64,000 nt of DNA from Sphingosinithalassobacter tenebrarum. Its GTDB lineage: Bacteria; Pseudomonadota; Alphaproteobacteria; Sphingomonadales; Sphingomonadaceae. Positions 27,964-35,790 of this stretch are shown here, piece after piece. The DNA is taken from assembly GCF_011057975.1 (NCBI RefSeq), contig NZ_CP049109.1:620001-684000 (forward strand). Direction: 5' to 3'. Positions within the stretch are counted from its first letter, which is position 1, and every line of letters begins with the position of its first letter. The notes under the pieces were generated by a model. The model did not search any database, had not been told where the DNA came from, and saw only the letters and a list, made by a program, of their open reading frames with translations. Both the position numbers and the translations under genes were made by a program.

Positions 27964-28224
27964 ATGGAACGCGGTTGGTTCGGCTGGCTTTTGATCGGTC
28001 TCGTCGCCGGCGTGCTGGGCAAGATCATCATGCCCGGCAAGGATCCGGGCGGTATTATCGTCACGATCCTGATCGGTATTGCCGGCGCGCTGCTGGCCGG
28101 GTTCGTTGCCCAGTCGATGGGATATACGCTCGACGGCGGCTTTGAAAGCTACGCCGCCGCCACGGGCGGCGCGGTGGTACTGCTGGCGCTGTATCGTATC
28201 GTGATGGTGCGCCGGGTCCGCTGA
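27964..28224 (+). CDS. GlsB/YeaQ/YmgE family small membrane protein
   Basis: An 86-residue inner membrane protein with three hydrophobic segments (WFGWLLIGLVAGVLGKIIMP, IVTILIGIAGALLAGFVAQS, and GAVVLLALYRIVMV). This is the GlsB/YeaQ/YmgE (transglycosylase-associated) family, often stress-induced and of unknown biochemistry. The ATG at 27964 has a strong GGGAGGAAG site. A rho-independent terminator follows. A paralogue lies at 29130-29390. Confidence 0.88.
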   Translation: MERGWFGWLLIGLVAGVLGKIIMPGKDPGGIIVTILIGIAGALLAGFVAQSMGYTLDGGFESYAAATGGAVVLLALYRIVMVRRVR

Positions 28225-28267
28225 TCGCGGCGACCGTTCATCGGGCGTGCAAGCACGAAACATTAAG

Positions 28268-28307
28268 GTCCCGCTCGCGGTTCATACCACCGCGGGCGGG
28301 ACTTTTT
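28268..28307 (+). terminator. Rho-independent terminator
   Basis: GTCCCGC-T-CGCGG pairs with CCGCG-G-GCGGGAC (13 pairs including one T-G) around a 9-base loop, followed by TTTTT at 28303-28307. It ends transcription of the GlsB-like gene and separates it from the SIMPL gene 20 bases downstream. Confidence 0.88.
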
Positions 28308-28326
28308 CATTTCCAGGAGAGCGATA

Positions 28327-29061
28327 ATGCGAACACTTACGGCAACGCTGGCGCTGGGCGCCGCGGCGCTGGCGACGAGCGCCGTGCCGGCGCGCGCGCA
28401 GGACATGGCGCATCCGCCGATGCCCGCAATGCATGCCATGCAGGGCACGATGCTGACGGTGGTCGCCGAAGGAAGCACAACGCGCACGCCCGATCTGGCG
28501 ACGATCAGCGCCGGGGTGGTGACACAGGGCGCGACTGCGGCCGAAGCGATGCAGGCGAACAGCGCGCGGATGGCGCGCGTGATCGCGGCGCTGAAGCGTG
28601 CCGGTATCGCCGATCGCGATATCCAGACGTCCAACATCAACCTGTCGCCGCAATATCGGCGCGAGGATAATCAGCCGCCGGTCATCACCGGCTATCAGGC
28701 GTCGAACAGCGTGCGCGTGCGGTTTCGCGACATCGAAAACAGCGGGGCTATCCTCGATCTGCTCGTCGCCCAGGGGGCGAACAACATCAACGGACCGAGC
28801 CTGGGCCTTGCCGAACCGCAGGGCGCGATGGACGAAGCGCGGGCCGACGCGATCCGTACCGCGCGGGCACGCGCCGAACTCTATGCCTCGGCGGCGGGGC
28901 TGAGCGTTGATCGCATCCTTTCGATCAGCGAAGGCGCCGATCGGGGCGGCGGGCCGATGCCGATGGGCTATATGGCGCGCGCCGAATCGGCCGATACGCA
29001 GGTGCTGCCGGGCGAACAGGATGTGACGGTCACGGTGACGGTACGTTTCCTGCTCAAATGA
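28327..29061 (+). CDS. SIMPL-domain (DUF541) periplasmic protein
   Basis: A 244-residue exported protein: signal peptide MRTLTATLALGAAALATSAV ending in ARAQ (cleavage near residue 24), a Met/His/Pro-rich linker (HPPMPAMHAMQ), then a SIMPL domain (MLTVVAEGSTTRTPDLATIS, DIQTSNINLSPQYR, YQASNSVRVRFRDIENSGAI). SIMPL proteins are linked to oxidative or envelope stress (for example E. coli YggE). The Met/His linker could bind metal ions, but that is only inference. An AGGAG ribosome binding site precedes the ATG, and a strong terminator follows. Confidence 0.9.
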   Translation: MRTLTATLALGAAALATSAVPARAQDMAHPPMPAMHAMQGTMLTVVAEGSTTRTPDLATISAGVVTQGATAAEAMQANSARMARVIAALKRAGIADRDIQTSNINLSPQYRREDNQPPVITGYQASNSVRVRFRDIENSGAILDLLVAQGANNINGPSLGLAEPQGAMDEARADAIRTARARAELYASAAGLSVDRILSISEGADRGGGPMPMGYMARAESADTQVLPGEQDVTVTVTVRFLLK

Positions 29062-29076
29062 CCGCCCGGACATGAA

Positions 29077-29107
29077 AAAAGGGGTCGCGCATCGCGCGAC
29101 CCCTTTT
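29077..29107. terminator. Bidirectional rho-independent terminator
   Basis: AAAA-GGGGTCGCGC pairs perfectly with GCGCGACCCC-TTTT around a 3-base loop (29091-29093). T-tracts arise on both strands, so it can end the SIMPL gene on the plus strand and the GlsB-like gene on the minus strand, which converge here. Confidence 0.93.
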
Positions 29108-29129
29108 CAAGCGGGCTCAAGGTTGCCGA

Positions 29130-29390
29130 TCAGCGCACAGCGCCGCGGCGAACCAGATTGACGATCGCGAGCAGGATCACCGCGCCGAGCAGCGACACCA
29201 GGAACGTGCCCACGGTGATGCCTTCATTGATGCTGCTGCCAAGCAGCCAGCCACCAATCAGCGCGCCGACGATACCGACGACGATGTTGAGGAAAATGCC
29301 CTGCTGGGCATCGGTACGCATGATGATCGAGGCCAGCCAGCCGACGATACCGCCAACGACGAGCCAGACGAGAAGTCCAACAAGACTCAT
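29130..29390 (-). CDS. GlsB/YeaQ/YmgE family small membrane protein (second copy)
   Basis: An 86-residue three-helix membrane protein (LVGLLVWLVVGGIVGWLASI, GIFLNIVVGIVGALIGGWLL, VGTFLVSLLGAVILLAIVNL) of the same family as the 27964-28224 gene but clearly diverged. The ATG at 29390 follows a GAGGGA site. The two copies flank the SIMPL gene. Its 3' end meets the bidirectional terminator. Confidence 0.88.
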   Translation of the reverse strand: MSLVGLLVWLVVGGIVGWLASIIMRTDAQQGIFLNIVVGIVGALIGGWLLGSSINEGITVGTFLVSLLGAVILLAIVNLVRRGAVR

Positions 29391-29555
29391 GTCCAAATCC
29401 CTCCGTTTATGCCCGGTGGCTTCCGGGCGAACACGCCCGGGTTCGTTCCGGGCCACGGGAGGTAAGACTCGCAACGGGGCTGCTTGGTTCCGAATGCGGC
29501 TGGCGGTGCAGGGGGGCGGCCGACCGGATCGGGGCGGATCGGTCGGCCCGGGGGA

Positions 29556-29855
29556 TCAGAATTTCTGCTGGCGTTCGTAGAGCGAGCGATAGTGCTGGAT
29601 GCGGGTGACGCGCAGCCCGGGCATACCCGACCGATCGATCGCGCGCTGCCATCCGGCGAATTCCTCGACCGTCAGGCCATAGCGGTCGCAGGCCTCGTCG
29701 ACGGTCAGCAGCCCGCCATTCACCGCGGCCACGACTTCGGCCTTGCGCCGTACGACCCAGCGAGTCGTGTTCGGCGGCGGCAGCGTATCGAGCGTCAGCG
29801 GTTCGCCGAGCGGACCGATGACCTTGGCGGGGCGGATCTTCTGATTCTCAATCAT
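29556..29855 (-). CDS. sciP: CtrA inhibitor SciP (DUF1153)
   Basis: A 99-residue DUF1153 protein. In Caulobacter, SciP binds CtrA at promoters and blocks its activation of target genes late in the cell cycle. The family core is visible: PLGEPLTLDTLPPPNTTRWV, RRKAEVVAAVNGGLLTVDEA and CDRYGLTVEEFAGWQRAIDR, a helix-turn-helix-like fold. Length is normal. The ~165 bases to the GlsB gene downstream are GC-rich and hold no gene I can support. Upstream there is one GANTC (GATTC at 29921), the CcrM methylation motif, which may be chance. Confidence 0.93.
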   Translation of the reverse strand: MIENQKIRPAKVIGPLGEPLTLDTLPPPNTTRWVVRRKAEVVAAVNGGLLTVDEACDRYGLTVEEFAGWQRAIDRSGMPGLRVTRIQHYRSLYERQQKF

Positions 29856-29959
29856 TCACTGACCTCGATCGGGGCGGGGGGCCCCCTCTCTGAACACTGA
29901 CAACGGCTTTAGCGCCGACTGATTCAACATTGCCTGAAACGGCAGGGTAAACGCCGTCT

Positions 29960-30241
29960 TCATTCCTGTTTCCAATCGCTTGACGCGAAGGAACCGGTTT
30001 CGATCCGGGGCAGGAAAGCGGTTCCCGCGCGCAACAGCGCCAGCGCCGTGGGGCGATGAAAGGCACCATGTTCGGGAGCCAGCAGATCGGCTTCGCCCGC
30101 CGCAGCGGTAAGCCGCGTCTGAGTCGATGCCGTGGCGCTTGCCGCCTGTCGCGCGGCGACGCCGACCATCAGCACCGCCAGCTCCGTTGGCAATGCAGTG
30201 ACGGCGGTATCCCGATCCAGGCGGGCGAAGCTCAGGTCCAC
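29960..30241 (-). CDS. Small hypothetical protein
   Basis: An open frame of 93 residues from a GTG at 30241 ([20 protein letters not shown]) with G or C at roughly three quarters of third codon positions, as expected for a real gene in this genome. The sequence has an Ala-rich amphipathic middle ([20 protein letters not shown]), no signal peptide and no family I recognise. No clear ribosome binding site precedes the GTG, so the start is uncertain. It is divergent from mnmA and precedes sciP on the same strand. Confidence 0.5.
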   Translation of the reverse strand: MDLSFARLDRDTAVTALPTELAVLMVGVAARQAASATASTQTRLTAAAGEADLLAPEHGAFHRPTALALLRAGTAFLPRIETGSFASSDWKQE

Positions 30242-30347
30242 AAATACGCATCCGATTACTACTCGTCTTGGAAGAGCGGTTGTACGGGCGAGTGCTGAAG
30301 GTCCCGTAAAGGCCCGCAAAATTTTGCATCCCGGCGCGGGACACTCT

Positions 30348-31469
30348 ATGGGCGCGGCGATGACCTCCGGGGAATTCCAGCTTGCCGGGCCGCTTTCGGG
30401 GCGGCGGATCGTCGTTGCCATGTCGGGCGGCGTCGACAGCTCGGTCGTGGCCGCGCTGGCCGCCCGGACCGGTGCCGAAACGATCGGCGTGACGCTTCAG
30501 CTTTACGATCATGGCGAGGCAGTCGGACGCGCGGGAAGCTGCTGCGCGGGGCGCGACATTCGCGATGCGCGCGCGGTGTGCGATCGGCTGGGAATCGCCC
30601 ATTATGTGTTCGATCACGAGAGCCGTTTCCGCGAATCGGTGATCGACGATTTCGCCGACGAATATCTTTCCGGCCGCACGCCGATTCCGTGTGTGAAGTG
30701 CAATATGGGCGTGAAATTCACCGATCTGTTCGCCCTTGCCCGCGACCTCGGCGCCGATTGCCTGGCCACCGGCCATTATGTCCGGCGCGTCGAAGGGCCG
30801 GCGGGCGCCGAGCTGCACCGTGCCGCCGATCCCGCGCGCGACCAGAGCTATTTCCTGTTCGCGACGACGCAGGATCAGCTGGATTTCCTCCGTTTCCCCC
30901 TGGGAAGCATGCCCAAGCCGCGCGTGCGCGAGCTTGCCGCCGAAATCGGCCTCGGTGTCGCGGGCAAGCCCGACAGCCAGGATATCTGTTTCGTTCCCGA
31001 CGGCGATTATGCCTCGCTGGTCAAGAAGCTGCGCCCCGAAGCCGAAACGCAGGGCGATATCGTCGATCAGGCCGGTAACAAGCTCGGCGAGCACAGGGGG
31101 CTGATCCATTTCACCGTCGGTCAGCGCCGCGGGCTGGAGATTGGCGGTCAGGCAGAACCGCTCTATGTCGTCGCGCTCGATGCCGAAGCGAAGCGCGTGA
31201 TCGTCGGTCCGAAATCGGCACTGGCGGTGCGCGCGGCGCGGATCGAGGGACTCAACTGGATCGGCGGCGATTTCACCGGCCCGCTCCACGCCAAGGTCCG
31301 CTCGATGGCCAAGCCCGTGCCCGCGCGGCTCGAAGGCGACCGGGTGGTGTTCGACACCCCCGAATATGGTGTCGCGCCCGGGCAGGCGGCGGTGCTCTAT
31401 GCGGGCGACCGGGTGCTGGGCGGCGGCTGGATACGGGAAACCGAACGAGCGGAGCTAGCGGCCGCCTAA
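30348..31469 (+). CDS. mnmA: tRNA-specific 2-thiouridylase MnmA
   Basis: MnmA thiolates U34 in the wobble position of tRNA-Lys, -Glu and -Gln, using ATP and sulfur from a carrier. The 373-residue protein has the PP-loop [16 protein letters not shown], the catalytic Cys in [29 protein letters not shown] and the second active-site Cys in [15 protein letters not shown]-terminal beta barrel begins with [13 protein letters not shown]. Starts at 30348 and 30360 are both possible; upstream codons of the longer frame show no homology. A repeat element separates it from convergent pdxH. Confidence 0.95.
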   Translation: MGAAMTSGEFQLAGPLSGRRIVVAMSGGVDSSVVAALAARTGAETIGVTLQLYDHGEAVGRAGSCCAGRDIRDARAVCDRLGIAHYVFDHESRFRESVIDDFADEYLSGRTPIPCVKCNMGVKFTDLFALARDLGADCLATGHYVRRVEGPAGAELHRAADPARDQSYFLFATTQDQLDFLRFPLGSMPKPRVRELAAEIGLGVAGKPDSQDICFVPDGDYASLVKKLRPEAETQGDIVDQAGNKLGEHRGLIHFTVGQRRGLEIGGQAEPLYVVALDAEAKRVIVGPKSALAVRAARIEGLNWIGGDFTGPLHAKVRSMAKPVPARLEGDRVVFDTPEYGVAPGQAAVLYAGDRVLGGGWIRETERAELAAA

Positions 31470-31490
31470 GCGCCTGCCCCCTGCAAACCG

Positions 31491-31620
31491 CCGTTGGGGC
31501 TGAGCTTGTCAAAGCCCTGTTCTGTCTTCTTCCAGCCGTTGCGAGAAGAAGTACGGCGCCCTTCGACTGCCTGCCAAGGCAGGCGCTCAGGACAGGCTTC
31601 GACAAGCTCAGCGCAAACGG
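31491..31620. repeat. REP-like inverted repeat element
   Basis: Arms at 31491-31516 and 31595-31620 match as inverted repeats at 23 of 26 bases (core GCTGAGCTTGTC). Between them lies an inner palindrome, GCCTGCC-AA-GGCAGGC (about 31570). This is the common sphingomonad extragenic repeat type; it sits between convergent mnmA and pdxH. The same repeat class is found inside the E2 gene at 53457. Confidence 0.82.
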
Positions 31621-31646
31621 GTGTGCGGAAACAGACTCCCGCCTCG

Positions 31647-32237
31647 TCAAGGATAGAGCAGCGTCTCCGACCAGGCATCGCCGCCCGGCGCGGTTTCGCG
31701 GCAGAAGAGCCGGCGTTCGTGGAGGCGGTGTTCGCGGTCCTGCCAGAATTCGATACGTTCGGGCACCACGCGCCAGCCACCCCAATGCGGCGGGCGGGGC
31801 ACGTCGCTGCCTTCGAACTGTTCGCGCATCGCTTCGTAGCGCGTTTCGAAGACATCGCGGCTGGGCAGCGGATGCGACTGGTCCGAAGCCCAGGCGCCGA
31901 GCTGCGAATCGCGGCCGCGCGTCGCGAAATAGGCATCGGCCTCTTCACTGCTGACCCGCTCGACCGGCCCTTCGACACGCACCTGCCGCCGCAGCGACTT
32001 CCAGTGGAAAAGCAATGCCGCGCACGGATTGGCGGCAAGCTCGTCGCCCTTGCGGCTCTCGCCATTGGTGTAGAAGGTAAAGCCTTCGGGGCCATGATCC
32101 TTGAGCAGCACCATGCGGACCGAAGGCGCGCCCGAAGCATCGGCCGTCGCCACCGCCATCGCATTGGCGTCATTGAGCTCCTTGGCCTGCGCCTGCGCAA
32201 ACCAGTCATCGAACAGCGCGATCGGATCGTCCACCAT
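31647..32237 (-). CDS. pdxH: Pyridoxine/pyridoxamine 5'-phosphate oxidase PdxH
   Basis: PdxH makes pyridoxal 5'-phosphate from PNP or PMP with FMN and oxygen, in the last step of vitamin B6 synthesis. The 196-residue protein shows the FMN-binding [20 protein letters not shown], the [20 protein letters not shown] stretch, the [13 protein letters not shown] signature, and the C-terminal [16 protein letters not shown] with substrate-binding residues. Length is typical. ATG at 32237. It is divergent from ku, 91 bases away. Confidence 0.95.
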   Translation of the reverse strand: MVDDPIALFDDWFAQAQAKELNDANAMAVATADASGAPSVRMVLLKDHGPEGFTFYTNGESRKGDELAANPCAALLFHWKSLRRQVRVEGPVERVSSEEADAYFATRGRDSQLGAWASDQSHPLPSRDVFETRYEAMREQFEGSDVPRPPHWGGWRVVPERIEFWQDREHRLHERRLFCRETAPGGDAWSETLLYP

Positions 32238-32328
32238 GCGCGGCCGTTTACGCCGCCCCCGCGAAGCTGTCGAGGAACGAGTCGCGCGCCTGTGATTTGA
32301 ATCGCCGTTGCAACGAACGGAGCAGGCA

Positions 32329-33168
32329 ATGGCGGCACGCGCCTATTGGCAGGGACAGATACGGCTGGCGCTGGTTTCGATCCCGGTGGAAATCTACACC
32401 GCGACCAAATCGGGCGCGTCGGTCTCCTTCCGCCAGATCCACGAGCCCACCGGCAAACCGATCCATTATGAAAAGGTCGTCACCGGCGTCGGCCCGGTCG
32501 ATACCGACGAGATCATGAAAGGCTATGAAGTCGAAAAGGGCAGCTATGTCCTGCTCGATCAGGACGAGATCGACGCAGTGAAGCTCGAATCGAAGAAGAC
32601 GCTCGAACTCACTCAGTTTGTCGATGCCAACGAAATCGACGTCCTCTATTACGACAAGCCCTATTTCGTCGTGCCGGCAGACGACCTTGCCGAAGAAGCG
32701 TTCATCGTGCTGCGCGAGGCGCTGCGACGGACGAAGAAAGTTGGGCTCGGGCAGCTCGCGCTTCGCGGACGCGAATATGTGGTGAGCCTCAAGCCGTGCG
32801 GGCGCGGCATGGTGCTCGAAACGCTGCGCTATGCCGAGGAAGTGCGCAAGGCGCAGAGTTATTTCCGCGACATTTCCGACGACAAGCCCGACAAGGAGTT
32901 GCTCGACCTGGCCGAATCGTTGATCGAGAAGAAGTCGGGCAGCTTCGACGCGAGCGAATTTCACAATCGCTATGTCGATGCGCTGCAGGAACTGATCGCC
33001 CGCAAGCGCAAGTCCAAGGGCGGCAAGATCGTCGAGGATGCCGAGGAAGCCGGCGGCGGCCAGCGCGGCTCGAATGTCGTCGACCTGATGGCCGCGCTCA
33101 AGGATTCGCTCGAAAAACCCGAGGGGAAGAAGGCGAAATCCTCGGGCAAGAAGCGCGCTTCGGGGTGA
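32329..33168 (+). CDS. ku: Non-homologous end joining protein Ku
   Basis: Bacterial Ku forms a ring on broken DNA ends and recruits LigD. The 279-residue protein starts with [20 protein letters not shown], then has the Ku core ([59 protein letters not shown]) and a Lys-rich C-terminal tail of the kind that aids DNA bridging. The ATG at 32329 follows GGAGCAGG; the TTG seven codons earlier is less likely. ligD begins 6 bases after the stop, so the pair forms an operon. Confidence 0.95.
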   Translation: MAARAYWQGQIRLALVSIPVEIYTATKSGASVSFRQIHEPTGKPIHYEKVVTGVGPVDTDEIMKGYEVEKGSYVLLDQDEIDAVKLESKKTLELTQFVDANEIDVLYYDKPYFVVPADDLAEEAFIVLREALRRTKKVGLGQLALRGREYVVSLKPCGRGMVLETLRYAEEVRKAQSYFRDISDDKPDKELLDLAESLIEKKSGSFDASEFHNRYVDALQELIARKRKSKGGKIVEDAEEAGGGQRGSNVVDLMAALKDSLEKPEGKKAKSSGKKRASG

Positions 33169-33174
33169 TCCGTC

Positions 33175-35697
33175 ATGGCCGAACCCGATCTCCTCGCCCG
33201 CTATAACGAGAAACGCGATTTCGCGAAGACGCGGGAGCCCAAGGGCGCAACCGGCAAATCGGGCGGCAATCGCTTCATCGTGCAGAAACATGACGCCACC
33301 CGGCTCCACTGGGACTTCCGCCTTGAAGCCGATGGCGTGCTCAAGAGCTGGGCGGTGACGCGCGGGCCGAGCCTCGATCCAGGCGAAAAGCGGCTCGCGG
33401 TGCGTACCGAGGATCATCCGCTGAGCTATGCCGATTTCGAAGGGACGATTCCGCAGGATCAATATGGCGGCGGTACGGTGATGCTGTGGGATTCGGGAAC
33501 CTGGGAGCCGGTCGAAGGCAAGAGCGCCGAAGATCTCGCCAGGGGGCATTTGCATTTCCGGCTGCATGGGCAGCGGATGCAGGGCGAGTGGCTGCTCATC
33601 CGAATGAAGCCGCGCGGCAAGGAAAAGCGCGAGAACTGGCTGCTGCGCAAGATCGACGATTCGTTCGCGGGCGGCACGGACATGCTGGTCGAGCAGGGGC
33701 TGACCAGCGTGCAGACCGGCCGGACAATGCAGGAGATTGCCGAGGGCAAGGACCCCGAATTCCGCCCCCGTAGGGGGAGGGGGACCAGCGAAGCGGGTGG
33801 AGGGGTAGTTGCCGCAAGCGATTCGCCCGACGAAAATACCCCTCCACCACGACGCTCCGCGTCGCGGTCCCCCTCCCCCTCCGGGGGAAGAAAACTCCCC
33901 AAATTCCGCGACGTGCAGCTAGCGACGCTCGTCGACACCGTCCCCGGCGGAAACCGCTGGCTGCACGAAGTCAAATATGACGGCTATCGCGCGCTGCTCG
34001 CTATCGGGAAGGGCGGGCCGCGCATCTTCACGCGTTCCGGTCTCGACTGGACCGACAAATTCCCCGGTATCGCCGAAGCCTCGACCAGCATCGCTGCCGA
34101 GAGTGCGTTGATCGACGGCGAGATCGTTGCGTTCAAGGAGGGGCGCCCCGATTTCTCGACGCTGCAGGAAGCGATTTCGGCGGGCGGCACGGGGCTAACC
34201 TTCTTCGCCTTCGACCTGCTCGAATGCGACGGCAAGGACCTGACCAAACTCCCGCAGATCCAGCGCAAGGAGCGGCTGCGCCCGTTGCTTGGCAATGCCG
34301 ACGAACGCATCGCCTTCGCCGAACATGTCCTCGGCGCGGGCGAGAAGCTCTACGCCGCGATGTGCCGCGAAGGCTATGAAGGCATTGTCTCGAAACGCGC
34401 CGACGCGCCCTATCGCGGCACGCGGACCAGGAACTGGCTCAAGGTGAAATGCACCCGGCGGCAGGAATTCGTCATTGTCGGCTGGCTGCCGAGCAGTTCG
34501 AAGGGGCGCGCCTTCGCGTCGCTGCTGCTTGCCGTGCAGGGCAAGGATGGGCTCGAATATCGCGGCAAGGTGGGCACCGGATTCGATACCGAAATGATGG
34601 ATGACGTCCGGTCAAAGCTTGATCGGCTGGCGCGCAAGACGCCGCCGCTCGACGTGCCCAAATCGGCAGCGAGGGGCGCGCAATGGGTGACGCCCGGACT
34701 TGTCGCCGAAATCGCCTTTGCCGAATATACTGCCGAGAATGTCGTGCGGCATGCCAGTTTCCAGGGGCTGCGCGAGGACAAGGCGGCGGAGGATGTCGTG
34801 GACGAAAACGCCCAGCCCGTGCCCGAACCGGCGCAATCGGACGTGAAGATCACGAGCCGTGACCGGGTGATCTTCCCCGATGCGAAAGTCACCAAGGGCG
34901 ACTTGGCCGATTATTACGCCGCGGTCGCGCCGATCATGCTCCCCTGGATCGCCGACCGGCCGATCAGCCTCGTCCGCTGTCCGCAGGGGCGCGCCAAGCA
35001 ATGTTTCTTCCAGAAGCACGATGCCGGCAGCTTTGGCGACCATGTTCGCCATGTCGACATTCGCGAAAAGGACGGATCGACCGAACCCTATCTCTATGTC
35101 GACGATGCCGACGGCATATTGGCCTGCGTCCAGATGGGCACGATCGAGTTTCACGGCTGGGGCGCACGCGCGAGCGATGTAGAAACCCCCGATCGGATGG
35201 TGTTCGATCTCGATCCCGACGAAGGGCTCGATTTCAGGGATGTGAAGAAGGCCGCCGAGGACCTGAAACAGCATCTCGCCGATATCGGGCTCACCAGCTT
35301 TCCAATGCTCACCGGCGGCAAGGGCGTCCATCTGGTCGTCCCTCTCGCGCCGCGTGCGCACTGGCCCGAAGTGAAGAGCTTTGCCGAACGCTTCGCGCGC
35401 GCCATCGCGCAGAGCGAACCTGATCGCTTCACCGCCAACCTCAAGAAGGCGAGCCGCAAGGGAAAGATCTTCATCGATTATCTGCGCAACCAGCGCGGAT
35501 CGACGGCGGTGCTGCCCTATGTCGCGCGCGCCCGACCGGGCGCCCCGGTGGCGGTGCCGGTGACGTGGAGCGAGCTGCGCGACATCAATTCGCCGCAACA
35601 CTGGAACGTCAGGGACGCCGATACGCTGATCGAACGCGCGAACAGCCGAGCGCTTTCTGGCTGGGGCGAAACCGAGCAGGCCCTGCCCGATCTATAA
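33175..35697 (+). CDS. ligD: Multifunctional NHEJ DNA ligase D (PE-Lig-Pol)
   Basis: LigD heals and seals double-strand breaks with Ku. The 840-residue protein is ordered phosphoesterase (about 1-190; ATRLHWDFRLEADGVLKSWA), ATP-dependent ligase (about 245-530; catalytic Lys267 in EVKYDGYRALL, then DGEIVAF and EGIVSKRADAPY) and primase-polymerase (about 560-840; GVHLVVPLAP, VFDLDPDEGLDF with catalytic Asp residues). The PE-Lig linker (about residues 197-238) is an inserted repeat rich in Arg, Ser and Pro (see 33764-33889) that keeps the frame. Start ATG at 33175. Confidence 0.96.
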   Translation: MAEPDLLARYNEKRDFAKTREPKGATGKSGGNRFIVQKHDATRLHWDFRLEADGVLKSWAVTRGPSLDPGEKRLAVRTEDHPLSYADFEGTIPQDQYGGGTVMLWDSGTWEPVEGKSAEDLARGHLHFRLHGQRMQGEWLLIRMKPRGKEKRENWLLRKIDDSFAGGTDMLVEQGLTSVQTGRTMQEIAEGKDPEFRPRRGRGTSEAGGGVVAASDSPDENTPPPRRSASRSPSPSGGRKLPKFRDVQLATLVDTVPGGNRWLHEVKYDGYRALLAIGKGGPRIFTRSGLDWTDKFPGIAEASTSIAAESALIDGEIVAFKEGRPDFSTLQEAISAGGTGLTFFAFDLLECDGKDLTKLPQIQRKERLRPLLGNADERIAFAEHVLGAGEKLYAAMCREGYEGIVSKRADAPYRGTRTRNWLKVKCTRRQEFVIVGWLPSSSKGRAFASLLLAVQGKDGLEYRGKVGTGFDTEMMDDVRSKLDRLARKTPPLDVPKSAARGAQWVTPGLVAEIAFAEYTAENVVRHASFQGLREDKAAEDVVDENAQPVPEPAQSDVKITSRDRVIFPDAKVTKGDLADYYAAVAPIMLPWIADRPISLVRCPQGRAKQCFFQKHDAGSFGDHVRHVDIREKDGSTEPYLYVDDADGILACVQMGTIEFHGWGARASDVETPDRMVFDLDPDEGLDFRDVKKAAEDLKQHLADIGLTSFPMLTGGKGVHLVVPLAPRAHWPEVKSFAERFARAIAQSEPDRFTANLKKASRKGKIFIDYLRNQRGSTAVLPYVARARPGAPVAVPVTWSELRDINSPQHWNVRDADTLIERANSRALSGWGETEQALPDL
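33764..33889. repeat. Palindromic repeat inserted in-frame in ligD
   Basis: Left arm 33764-33807 and right arm 33837-33889 are inverted copies, both with the GGGGGAGGGGGACC and GGTGGAGGGGTA cores on one strand. The element is about 126 bases, sits exactly in the interdomain linker of LigD, and adds about 42 codons without a stop or frameshift. It belongs to a different repeat class from the 31491 element. Confidence 0.8.
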
Positions 35698-35790
35698 GAA
35701 TCGGCAGAAGCCCGCACGCAAAAGCCTGTGGGTAACGCGCGATGCGATGTTGCACGGCAGCATCGTTTGGCCCATCGTGACCGCAAGGGG

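Noticed and set aside
29921..29925. GANTC (CcrM) site upstream of sciP
   Set aside because: A single 5-base site is expected by chance; no CtrA box could be identified with confidence.
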